Shown here piece after piece: positions 15,920 to 24,238 of a DNA stretch of 40,724 nt. Source of the stretch: Mesorhizobium carmichaelinearum (lineage in GTDB: Bacteria; Pseudomonadota; Alphaproteobacteria; Rhizobiales; Rhizobiaceae); assembly GCF_900199455.1 (NCBI RefSeq), contig NZ_FZQR01000039.1, forward strand, positions 1-40,724. The letters are read 5' to 3'. The translations under genes and the position numbers were made by a program. The notes beneath the pieces are model-generated. The model saw nothing but the letters and a program-made list of their open reading frames with translations, was not told the DNA's origin and did no database searches. Position 1 is the first letter of the stretch. The number at the start of each line of letters is the position of its first letter.

Positions 15920-18043
15920 ATGTCTATTTTCGCATCGAAGCTGCTGTGGAACGGCGCCGTCCGCTTTGTCTTTTTTTGGGCCATTGTTGCGGCTGTATTA
16001 TGGAAGCTTGCCTCCACATTCGCCTGGTTAGATGTTGATCTGATTTGGGCGACCCTCATAGAAGTGGGAAACAGAGACCTGAAAGGCGTGAGCACTCAAG
16101 GTTTCGCGTTCGCCATAGCTAGCAGTTTGGTGGCGTTCGCAGCGGCCTTGGCTATCGCTTTCACTGTCATGCACACGATTTTGATTTCGCTTTCTATCTC
16201 CGGCATAAGGCGCCGCGTGCAGAAAACGAAGGATATGGTCGACTTCGCCAAGGCCTATCCCTCAATGCAAAAGCGGCTGGAACTGCACCCGTTATTGGGT
16301 CACGCCTGGAAAGAGTTCGACGAGACGCTTGTTCCGCCAAAGGAAGAGGGTGGCGTCTATCGCAACACCGTACGTCCACAAGCCTTCGTCAACATGTCGG
16401 TCGCGCGAGAACATCTGCTCGGGTTGAAGCTCGTCGGCAGCATCCCCGGGTATTTTGTCGGCATAGGCTTGCTGTTGACTTTTGTGGGTTTGGTGCTTGC
16501 ACTCAACAAAGCTGCAACTGCCGTCAACAGCGTGGATGCAGAAGGCATGCAGGTTGCGACGCGCGAGTTGCTCCAGGTCGCAACATTCAAATTTTCAACT
16601 TCGATCGCGGGTCTCGGCGCGTCGATTTTCTTGTCCTTCTGGTTCAAGCTCAATCTTTCAGTCATCGAATCGGTTTTCGACAAATTCTGCAAAGCGGTGG
16701 AGCGAAAACTTCGTTACACTGCGCCTCAGGCCATTACAGCCGAGATGAACGAAACGCTGGCGGGCCAACTCACGGAATTGAAACAGATTAATTCCGCTGA
16801 CTTCTTCGCTCGCATGGGCGAAAACCTCTCGCCGCAGATCCAGACTGCCTTTGCGAGCGCCATGGCGCCTGTGACGGCAAGCATCGATCAGGCTGTTGGA
16901 AAGCTTTCCACTAATAGCCAATCTGGCGTCGCAGAACTTGTTACTCGGTTCAGCGAGAGCGTGCAGGGGGGCGCCGGAACTGAACTGCGCGAATTGGCTT
17001 CCACACTCCAGTCGATGCAAGGCACGCTGGTCGAGGCGCAGCGCGGAATCCACGGCAGCGGCGCCGATTTCGGCCGAAGACTGTCGGAGGCAGCTGAGAA
17101 CCTCAATCGGCTCGTCTCGGATGCCGGTGACAAGCTCGGTTCAAGTTCCGAACAGAGCCGTGTCGCAATGGTCGAGGTCGTTGCTGCGCTGCGAGAAACG
17201 ATGGAGCAGGCGAACCGCAAGGTAGACGAGAGCCTTGGCCAAGCGGCATCCGGCGCATCGGCGCGGCTCGAAGAAGCAATGGGGAGAGTATTCGAACGAC
17301 TGGAAGCACAGGTATCGACGTTCAACAACGGGCTCGGTGGCTTCCAGGATGGCTTGTCGAAACAGCTCGAGGAAACGCGCGAGCGCGTCGCGGCGGCTCA
17401 GGCAGGTGCAGCTGAAGCTATTGGCGGTGCATCTGCAGAAGCTGCCAAGGCGTTGCGCGATGGGCTTGGAGGAGCCCTTGCCACCATCCGCGAAGAGATC
17501 GAGCGCTTCGCTGCGGCAATGCGTGGAACCGAAACCACGCTTGTCGCTCAGGGCAATGCAATGCGGGAGACGACCGACCAATCTCGCGCCGTAGCCGACG
17601 CTTTCCAGCGTACCGCCCAGGATGTTCGCACGGCTTCCGCACCGCTGCTCCAGTCCGGCGAGCGTATCGCGGGCGCGACCGACAAAATGGCAGAGGCGGT
17701 TACCTCCTCGGTAGCTACTCTGCAGGCGGGCCAGACCGCATCGCGCTCGTTGGCTGATGCACTAACGCAGCACCACAACCATCTGGCGACAGCTTGGTCG
17801 TCCTACGCGGAGCGCTTCGAAGGCGTAGACAAGAGTCTTGCCAGTGCAGTCGAAGGCTTGGCCAAGGCAGCCCAGGACCAAGGTGAAGTCATTGCGCAGC
17901 GGGTGCAGCAAATCGACGCCGGCTTCGCGAGCGCCATCGACAAGCTAAACCCGCTCTTAACAGACATGAACGACAACACCACTGCGTTGAGCGAGGAAGT
18001 TGATCGACTGCGGATGGCGTTGCTGCCGCAGGCCGCGGAATAG
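15920..18043 (+). CDS. zorA: ZorA, Zorya system MotA-like membrane protein
   Basis: This is the stator-like inner-membrane subunit of the Zorya anti-phage system, 707 aa. With ZorB it forms a proton-driven, MotAB-like complex thought to sense phage entry and recruit the cytoplasmic effectors. Hydrophobic segments are at about 14-32, 62-92, 173-197 and 222-246; the latter pair (SIPGYFVGIGLLLTFVGLVL and the stretch around STSIAGLGASIFLSF) match the MotA/ExbB-like core. From about residue 270 to the end the protein is a long, Ala/Glu/Gln-rich helical region, fitting the extended cytoplasmic tail known for ZorA. Length agrees with known ZorA (about 700-730 aa). It begins the zorABCD operon, with zorB 12 bases downstream. 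Confidence 0.93.
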   Translation: MSIFASKLLWNGAVRFVFFWAIVAAVLWKLASTFAWLDVDLIWATLIEVGNRDLKGVSTQGFAFAIASSLVAFAAALAIAFTVMHTILISLSISGIRRRVQKTKDMVDFAKAYPSMQKRLELHPLLGHAWKEFDETLVPPKEEGGVYRNTVRPQAFVNMSVAREHLLGLKLVGSIPGYFVGIGLLLTFVGLVLALNKAATAVNSVDAEGMQVATRELLQVATFKFSTSIAGLGASIFLSFWFKLNLSVIESVFDKFCKAVERKLRYTAPQAITAEMNETLAGQLTELKQINSADFFARMGENLSPQIQTAFASAMAPVTASIDQAVGKLSTNSQSGVAELVTRFSESVQGGAGTELRELASTLQSMQGTLVEAQRGIHGSGADFGRRLSEAAENLNRLVSDAGDKLGSSSEQSRVAMVEVVAALRETMEQANRKVDESLGQAASGASARLEEAMGRVFERLEAQVSTFNNGLGGFQDGLSKQLEETRERVAAAQAGAAEAIGGASAEAAKALRDGLGGALATIREEIERFAAAMRGTETTLVAQGNAMRETTDQSRAVADAFQRTAQDVRTASAPLLQSGERIAGATDKMAEAVTSSVATLQAGQTASRSLADALTQHHNHLATAWSSYAERFEGVDKSLASAVEGLAKAAQDQGEVIAQRVQQIDAGFASAIDKLNPLLTDMNDNTTALSEEVDRLRMALLPQAAE

Positions 18044-18055
18044 GACGCCGCGTGA

Positions 18056-18919
18056 ATGATTAACGAGGAAGATTCTCACACAGCCGCGGAAGAAGGCGAA
18101 AACTATTTCGTTTCGATGACCGACATGATGGTGGGCGTCCTGTTTATTTTCATCATTATGCTCATGGTGTTCGCCCTCGATTTCCGGACGAAGACAGACA
18201 CGCAGCAGATTGCCCTGGAAGCGGCGAGGCAGGCGGCGAAAAAGGTCGCGGCGTTGCAGATCGAGGTTCGCCAACACATCGCAGCGATGGATGAAGCGGC
18301 GGTAGCACGACGCACATTGCTGGAGCGGATCCGGGACCAGCTCGCCAGTCGAAATATTGATGTGGTGATCAGTCCTAAGAGTGATGTCCTGCGGATAACA
18401 GAAAATGCTGTCCAGTTTGGCTCAGATGAGTCGACACTAAAAGGTCAGGCTGAACGAAATGTGGAGACGATCGCACAAATCCTTCGGGAGGTGCTTGTCG
18501 ACTATGTTGCATGCAAAGTGGAAGATGGTACGCGCACGTGTCGCGATACAAACGCACCCGCCATTGAGACCGTTTTCATCGAAGGGCACACCGACAGCAC
18601 CGGCATCGACCAGAACAATTGGCGGCTATCAACCGCCCGCGCTTCGGAAACATTCAAGCAAATGATCGCAAGTGCTCCTGAGCTGAGAACGTTTTCGAAC
18701 CACAATGATCAGGAAATCCTATCTGTCTCCGGTTACTCCTCGACGCGCCCTGCAGACAAGTCAGATACGACCGAAGCTCGGGCTGCCAATAGGCGCATCG
18801 ACTTGCGTTTCGTTATGGAAAGCGACAATCGCGAACGGCTGGAGCAGTTGCGCAAGCAGACGGACGACATGCAGGGAGAAATCAAGATCCTGATAGACGC
18901 GATCGGAGGTGCACCGTGA
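18056..18919 (+). CDS. zorB: ZorB, Zorya system MotB-like peptidoglycan-binding subunit
   Basis: This is the plug/anchor subunit of the Zorya motor, 287 aa. A single membrane helix at about 24-42 follows NYFVSMTDMMVG; D23 is at the place of the proton-carrying aspartate of MotB. The C-terminal half is an OmpA-like peptidoglycan-binding domain with EGHTDSTG at 176-183 and NNWRLSTARA at 187-196. Two cysteines (C153, C162) lie in an insert before the EGHTD strand (VACKVEDGTRTC) and could form a periplasmic disulfide. The ATG at 18056 is the only sensible start in the frame. The stop overlaps zorC by GTGA. Confidence 0.93.
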   Translation: MINEEDSHTAAEEGENYFVSMTDMMVGVLFIFIIMLMVFALDFRTKTDTQQIALEAARQAAKKVAALQIEVRQHIAAMDEAAVARRTLLERIRDQLASRNIDVVISPKSDVLRITENAVQFGSDESTLKGQAERNVETIAQILREVLVDYVACKVEDGTRTCRDTNAPAIETVFIEGHTDSTGIDQNNWRLSTARASETFKQMIASAPELRTFSNHNDQEILSVSGYSSTRPADKSDTTEARAANRRIDLRFVMESDNRERLEQLRKQTDDMQGEIKILIDAIGGAP

Positions 18920-20307
18920 GCCATCTGAAGGGAGTAATTCAGCAGTTGAAGGCGCGCCCGCTCACCTCCCCGAAACTCCGGGATGTTCCGGCCGTGGCGG
19001 CGGCAGCCGAGCGTATCAGTGGCATTGATGGGCAAGCCTTCCGTCGGGAGGCGAAGGATTACAACGAGCTGGCACGGACATTTCTCAATCGCCTGAGCGT
19101 CGGGTCGGACGTAACCATGCGTGAACTTCGTGATGCAGCGTGGTGCCTTTGGATGACTACTCCCGCCCTTTCCGATCACAGCGAGATCCTTAAAGGCACA
19201 CTTGCTCGTATTGAAAACTGTGGCCGCAAGCCGCCCGGCCGCGCCTTGGCGTCGTCGTTCCTCTCAGCCTTCGCACCTGGTCGTAACGGAATGGCGGAAG
19301 CCTCAGCCGCGCTCGGCCGGCTTGCAAGCGGTTTGGGTCGGCCATGGTCCGACCTTCACGACGAACATGACCTGTTCGATTGGCGGACCGGACCGCGCAA
19401 TATTAGCCGCCGCGCGCTGACAGATGGGGTCTCGCCGACAGTCGTCTTGCAGAAGGGCGGACTTGGCGCCCTCGACTCGCGATCTGGCTATGCGCGTGCC
19501 TGCGCAATGGAAGCGCTATCGCAGCTTGCTGCCGACGCCGGACTTCACGCCGACACCCGACTGGCAATCGTCAAGAACCTTGCTCTTGACCGGCATGGCG
19601 GGCTCATCTTCGAGGAGCATGCGCCTCTCGTAGCGAACGCGCTGGTGCTTCCCTTTGGCGCCGCTCTGCCGGCCAAACAGGTTCGCGATCAGTATCTTTC
19701 GTTGCTCCTCGAACTGTTCAAGGATCCGAGGCTGGAGAGCGGGCGATGGTCACGGATGCGGCAGGCGGAGGAGATCGTCCGGAAATGGCTGACCGAGCAG
19801 TCGCTAAGGCAGTTCCTCGACGTCGTCGACAAGATTGCGCTCGAACGGATGTGGGTCTATCGACGAGCCTTCTGGGAGGCTGTCTACAAGCTCGATCTCA
19901 TCTCCGATGCGTGGGTTGTGTTTGACCCCTCAGGCGCGCGAGCGGCACGACACGCCTTCGGAAAGGACATCTCCTTCGCCACATTCGACGGCTCGGTTCA
20001 ATCGGGCCAAGCCGTCCTTCTCCTACGGATAGGGCGTGGAGTTGTGGCAGAGTGGAGCCACGATGGAAGATGCCACATATGGAACGACGCGGAAGACCGC
20101 ATAGCACCAAAACTAGGTCAAAGCCGGCGCCTCTACAGCCCGAGCGCCCTACGATCTCATGGCAACGATTCCATCCATCACTCGACATTCGCAGTGACTC
20201 ACTGGCCGCACGACGGCGCGAATAGCTGGCAATCAAAGGTGGCCAACAAGATCCACCAGATGACTGGCATTCGAATCCCCTCGTCAAGCTACAAGGTAAG
20301 GGGATGA
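18916..20307 (+). CDS. zorC: ZorC, Zorya system EH-signature protein
   Basis: This is the cytoplasmic ZorC effector component, 463 aa, started by GTG at 18916 inside the zorB stop. It is mostly helical; at about 285-340 is the EH-signature-like segment, with EEIVRKWLTEQSLRQFLD, then WVYRRAFWEAVYK and ISDAWVVFDPSG. The tail after 360 is rich in strands (AVLLLRIGRGVVAEW, RCHIWND). ZorC is known to act with ZorD downstream of the ZorAB motor and to bind DNA. The identification rests on that segment and on its place between zorB and zorD. At 463 aa it is somewhat shorter than the E. coli type I protein as I remember it (about 560 aa). The stop overlaps zorD by ATGA. Confidence 0.88.
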   Translation: MSHLKGVIQQLKARPLTSPKLRDVPAVAAAAERISGIDGQAFRREAKDYNELARTFLNRLSVGSDVTMRELRDAAWCLWMTTPALSDHSEILKGTLARIENCGRKPPGRALASSFLSAFAPGRNGMAEASAALGRLASGLGRPWSDLHDEHDLFDWRTGPRNISRRALTDGVSPTVVLQKGGLGALDSRSGYARACAMEALSQLAADAGLHADTRLAIVKNLALDRHGGLIFEEHAPLVANALVLPFGAALPAKQVRDQYLSLLLELFKDPRLESGRWSRMRQAEEIVRKWLTEQSLRQFLDVVDKIALERMWVYRRAFWEAVYKLDLISDAWVVFDPSGARAARHAFGKDISFATFDGSVQSGQAVLLLRIGRGVVAEWSHDGRCHIWNDAEDRIAPKLGQSRRLYSPSALRSHGNDSIHHSTFAVTHWPHDGANSWQSKVANKIHQMTGIRIPSSSYKVRG

Positions 20308-23288
20308 GGATTGTTTTCCGTACGCGCGTTGCGCCGGACGGCGTCCATGTAGAAGCGCAGCAGAAGGGATTGCTTGGACGAAAAAATGTTCCGCCGGCGC
20401 AGTGGGAAACCTTCAAAGGCGCTGAGTCCGTCGCGGCGCGAATGATCTTGTCGGCGGCCGCCAGACAGGAGGCTCGCGAAGAGCCGGCTTCGGTCGTGTT
20501 GTCCCACACTGCCGTGACTGGATTGCCGGCATCGATTGCCAGCACGCTTGGAATAGCTCCGTTGGCCCATCTCTCGGCAACGCTCTCTTTCGAGGACAGG
20601 ATTGATTCGGCGACCGGACGAATCCGCGTTCGCTGGTACGACTCGAATACTCGGCCCGTTCTCGGAATCCGCACCGGAGCTTTCGTGACGGTTGGTGAGG
20701 ACACGGGGAGGCTGACCGGTGCATTGTTTCGACTGACGGAGGCCATCGAATCCTACAATGCGAGTGCGGGGCAACCGATCGAGGTCCGCATCGGTCTATG
20801 GCAACCCGTGCAGGAAGCGTTGCACGAGAGCACGGGACTTGAGGTCAAATCTGATCAATATCTCTCCAGCCTTACGATCTATCAGGCGGGGTCCTTCGCG
20901 CTCGATGTCAGGGAAACGTCAAACGGCCCCGACTTTACGCCCATCCTGATGAGCCGAGGCAAGGCGGCAACTCTCGAGGACGTGGCGCCCGCCGTCGAAG
21001 GTGATGAGGACGAGCCAACGGGAAAGCTTCGTGACGAAATTGCCGACGCGCTTCTGCCGCCGGAACTGCAACAGAAATTCGTTTCCGAGCGTTACGAGGC
21101 CAGCGGCCGCACCCACAATGCCTACGTCCTTGGGCGCAATGTCTTCGTCGTCCTTGATCCTGACCTGAAGCAGGCGCTGGATGTGGTCAGAAAGATGCGT
21201 TCCGCTCCACGGGAAGCGCGACGGGCCTTTATCCGCAACCCTCGACCGGCGCTCTCGGAGGCGCTGGACGGTGAGGCGGCCGATGCCGTCGCCGCTTCGC
21301 TTTTTGTCGAGACACAACAATATTCCGAACGCGTTCTCGGCCTTGGCGTGTGGGAAAGGCCAGCGCTTCCCTGGTTGCAGAACAAGGCGGGTCAGTGGCT
21401 GCCCGAAGGTTTCGCGCTGAAGCTACGCGATAAGACCCTCATCTTCAGCCAGGAGGGCGTGGAGCAGCTGTCGCACCAGGTTCAGGCCGCCAAGGTCGAA
21501 GGACACGAGACCGTCGCCGTTATGGGGACGGACTATTCGGTATCCGAGGTCGAGGGCGCGCTTGCTCACATTGCGCCAGTTGATTCTGCCCCGGTCGGCA
21601 TCGACCAAACGGGGGACGAACCCGGCCAGACCGCAAGCGATGAGGTACTGGCACAAGACGACCGGCAAGTCCTTCTCATCAGGCAGAATCTGGAAGACGC
21701 CGACTATGTGCATGCTGCTCCAAGGCGGATTGCATCCATTCCGCTTGAAGTGCCATCAGCACTGATGGGGAGCACCCGGGCAAAGCCGCACCAGCAAACA
21801 GGATTGTCATGGTTGCTCAACGCCTGGGTGGCGGGGCGACCGGGTGTACTTTTAGCTGACGACATGGGTTTGGGAAAAACGTTTCAGGCTTTGGGCTTTC
21901 TGGCCTGGACCAGGGCGAACCGGAAATCTCAAGCAGCATCGCTGACGCCGCTGCAGCGAGGTCCGATCCTGATCGTCGCACCAACGGCGCTTCTGAACAA
22001 CTGGATCGCCGAGGCAGAACAACATCTTGCCTCGGATGCACTGGGAGAGAGGATGGACGCGTTCGGGCCGGGCTTGAAGAGGCTGAAGCGGCCACGAACG
22101 GTCTCCTGGTCCCCTGAGGACGCCCTCGACAGCGACGCCTTGAGGCGCGCCGACTGGATCCTGACCACATACGAAACCCTTGCGGACTATCATCGCGCCT
22201 TCGCACGGATTGGCTATTCGGTGGCGGTGTTCGACGAAATGCAGAAGGTGAAGGACCCACGTACGATCAACACTCATGCCGCTAAGGCGATGAACGCCGA
22301 TTTCGTATTGGGGCTGACGGGAACGCCCATCGAGAACCGGCTCGAGGATCTGTGGTGTATCATGGACCGCGTTGCGCCCGGATTTCTTGGCGATCTCAAG
22401 AGATTTTCCGAGGCGCATACCGAGGACCAGCCGGCCAATCTCAAGGCGCTCAAGGACAAGCTCGACGAGCCGCAGGCCAACGGGCCACCAATGATGCTTC
22501 GTAGGATGAAGGAAAGCCACATAGAGGGGCTGCCTGAAAAGAAGATCATGTCCTACGAGACGCACATGCCCGGTGCACAAGCGGAGGCTTATATGGACGC
22601 CGTTCGCTCCGCTCAGGCAGGCGAGCGCTCGCATGGAGCGATGCTCAAGGCGATTCACGCGTTGCGCGGGATTTCCCTCCATCCCGAAGGAGCCGGGGAC
22701 GTCGATCCTTATGACAGCCAATCGGCAGGGACTTGGCTCGGGCAATCGGCACGGCTGACACGAGCAATCGAAATCTTGCGACAAGTCAAATCAGCGGGTG
22801 ATAAGGCACTGATCTTCATCGAAGACCGCGCCGTTCAGAGAGCCTTCGCCGGAGTTGCCGCCACTCTCTTCGATCTTCACGCCGAACCGACAATTATCAA
22901 CGGTGAAGTGCCCGGCCATAGGCGGCAGGAATACGTCAAACGGTTTCAGGAGGCGCAAAAGGGCTTCGATCTACTGGTGCTGTCCCCGAAGGCGGCCGGA
23001 ATCGGCCTCACCATAACGGCCGCGAATCACGTCATTCATCTTAGCCGCTGGTGGAATCCGGCGGTTGAGGATCAGTGCAATGACCGTTGTTATCGCATCG
23101 GGCAGGACAAGCCGGTAACTATCCATCTGCCGATAGCGATTCATCCAGTATTGGGCGACGCGTCCTTCGACGTCACGCTGGACCGTCTCCTGAGCCGAAA
23201 GCGTACGCTTTCGCGCAACATGCTGGCGCCACCCGTGTCGGATGGAGATTTGGGCGCTCTTTTCGGCGCCACCATCTCGACGCATTGA
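20304..23288 (+). CDS. zorD: ZorD, Zorya SNF2-type helicase/nuclease effector
   Basis: This 994-aa protein is the large effector of type I Zorya. The C-terminal half is a SNF2/Rad54-type translocase: LLADDMGLGKTFQAL at 516-530, ILIVAPTALLNNWI (motif Ia), VFDEMQKVKD at 642-651 as Walker B, LTGTPIENRLEDLW at 671-684, LSPKAAGIGLTITAANHV and DRCYRIGQDKPV (motif VI). The Walker B tetrad reads DEMQ where many relatives have DEAH or DEAQ. The N-terminal half (1 to about 480) has no motif I can name and should carry the ZorD-specific regulatory and DNA-binding part. ZorD is thought to degrade or unwind invading DNA near the ZorAB motor. Its start overlaps zorC (ATGA). Confidence 0.92.
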   Translation: MRIVFRTRVAPDGVHVEAQQKGLLGRKNVPPAQWETFKGAESVAARMILSAAARQEAREEPASVVLSHTAVTGLPASIASTLGIAPLAHLSATLSFEDRIDSATGRIRVRWYDSNTRPVLGIRTGAFVTVGEDTGRLTGALFRLTEAIESYNASAGQPIEVRIGLWQPVQEALHESTGLEVKSDQYLSSLTIYQAGSFALDVRETSNGPDFTPILMSRGKAATLEDVAPAVEGDEDEPTGKLRDEIADALLPPELQQKFVSERYEASGRTHNAYVLGRNVFVVLDPDLKQALDVVRKMRSAPREARRAFIRNPRPALSEALDGEAADAVAASLFVETQQYSERVLGLGVWERPALPWLQNKAGQWLPEGFALKLRDKTLIFSQEGVEQLSHQVQAAKVEGHETVAVMGTDYSVSEVEGALAHIAPVDSAPVGIDQTGDEPGQTASDEVLAQDDRQVLLIRQNLEDADYVHAAPRRIASIPLEVPSALMGSTRAKPHQQTGLSWLLNAWVAGRPGVLLADDMGLGKTFQALGFLAWTRANRKSQAASLTPLQRGPILIVAPTALLNNWIAEAEQHLASDALGERMDAFGPGLKRLKRPRTVSWSPEDALDSDALRRADWILTTYETLADYHRAFARIGYSVAVFDEMQKVKDPRTINTHAAKAMNADFVLGLTGTPIENRLEDLWCIMDRVAPGFLGDLKRFSEAHTEDQPANLKALKDKLDEPQANGPPMMLRRMKESHIEGLPEKKIMSYETHMPGAQAEAYMDAVRSAQAGERSHGAMLKAIHALRGISLHPEGAGDVDPYDSQSAGTWLGQSARLTRAIEILRQVKSAGDKALIFIEDRAVQRAFAGVAATLFDLHAEPTIINGEVPGHRRQEYVKRFQEAQKGFDLLVLSPKAAGIGLTITAANHVIHLSRWWNPAVEDQCNDRCYRIGQDKPVTIHLPIAIHPVLGDASFDVTLDRLLSRKRTLSRNMLAPPVSDGDLGALFGATISTH

Positions 23289-23319
23289 TCCATCCGATCC
23301 CTCACATCAGAGTAAGCAA

Positions 23320-24228
23320 ATGAAAGCGCTCATCGTTCGAGAGCCATGGATCGATCTGATCCTGGACGGCCACAAGACGTGGGAGCTGCGAACCCAGCCC
23401 ACCTCGATCCGCGGGCGGATCGCACTCATTCGTAAAGGCAGCCGAGAAATCGAAGGCGTAGTTAAACTCGTCGACGTGCTGCCGCAATTGTCAGCGTCCG
23501 GCTTGGCAGATTCCATCGAGTTTCACGGTGTCCCGTCGAACAGACTTCAAGAGGTGACGCAAGCTGGCTGGTTGACACCATGGGTGCTGGTAGACGCCCA
23601 CCGGTTTTCTGCGCCCGTTCCTTTCACGCGTCCCTCCGGGCCCGTCACCTGGGTCGATCTGGATGTCGAAACCATGCGTGCCGTGCAGCAGCATTCGGCC
23701 ATCTTATATCGGTCGGACGCCGCGACAGTGCAGGCGGTGTCCGCCGCATTGCCCACTTCAACGTCTCGGCGATATGCAGAGGAGAAATTCGGTTATTCCC
23801 CCAGGTCATCTGGCAAGGAACCGCAAATATCCGCCGCCCTCGAGTCCAAGCTCGTGCTAAAGGCCGAGGAGCTCGGCTTCGCCGTCAAGCCGCGCAGAAG
23901 TTCGCAGACCAAGATGCTTGAACTGTCGGTTACTACACGGAGGGGCAAGCGCTTTATCTTCGTCGACCGGATGCCGAAGTCCGAACCGCTATTCAGGGTT
24001 TTCCTCCCGCCGGAGCTGGACAAGAAGGCTGAAACCGCAATCGCTGGAATTTCTGGCGTTGAGCGATTCAGGAATGGTAGATCGGGCCATTATGTGTTCA
24101 GACACAGCGCTTTTCGCGCATTCGCCCCATATGAGGGTCAGGAGCCTGAAGCGCATGGCTGGTTTGTGTCCGCGCTCCGCGCGGAATCCGCATTCGGAGC
24201 CATCCTTCAAGCCGTTGAGGTCGCTTGA
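23320..24228 (+). CDS. ASCH-domain protein following Zorya
   Basis: The 302-aa protein begins at the ATG at 23320, 31 bases after zorD, on the same strand. Residues 1 to about 115 are an ASCH (ASC-1 homology, PUA-like) domain: MKALIVREPWIDLILDGHKT at the start, with the G-x-K-T-x-E-x-R signature as GHKTWELR (17-24), then IRGRIALIRKG. ASCH domains bind RNA or modified nucleotides; a few have RNase or amidohydrolase activity. The C-terminal part (about 165-302) has strands such as KMLELSVTTRRGKRFIFVD and is not recognised. Type I Zorya is normally zorABCD, so this could be an added component of this locus or an unrelated cargo gene. It converges on the next helicase gene, with only ten bases between stops. 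Confidence 0.78.
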   Translation: MKALIVREPWIDLILDGHKTWELRTQPTSIRGRIALIRKGSREIEGVVKLVDVLPQLSASGLADSIEFHGVPSNRLQEVTQAGWLTPWVLVDAHRFSAPVPFTRPSGPVTWVDLDVETMRAVQQHSAILYRSDAATVQAVSAALPTSTSRRYAEEKFGYSPRSSGKEPQISAALESKLVLKAEELGFAVKPRRSSQTKMLELSVTTRRGKRFIFVDRMPKSEPLFRVFLPPELDKKAETAIAGISGVERFRNGRSGHYVFRHSAFRAFAPYEGQEPEAHGWFVSALRAESAFGAILQAVEVA

Positions 24229-24238
24229 ACGCGGATCG

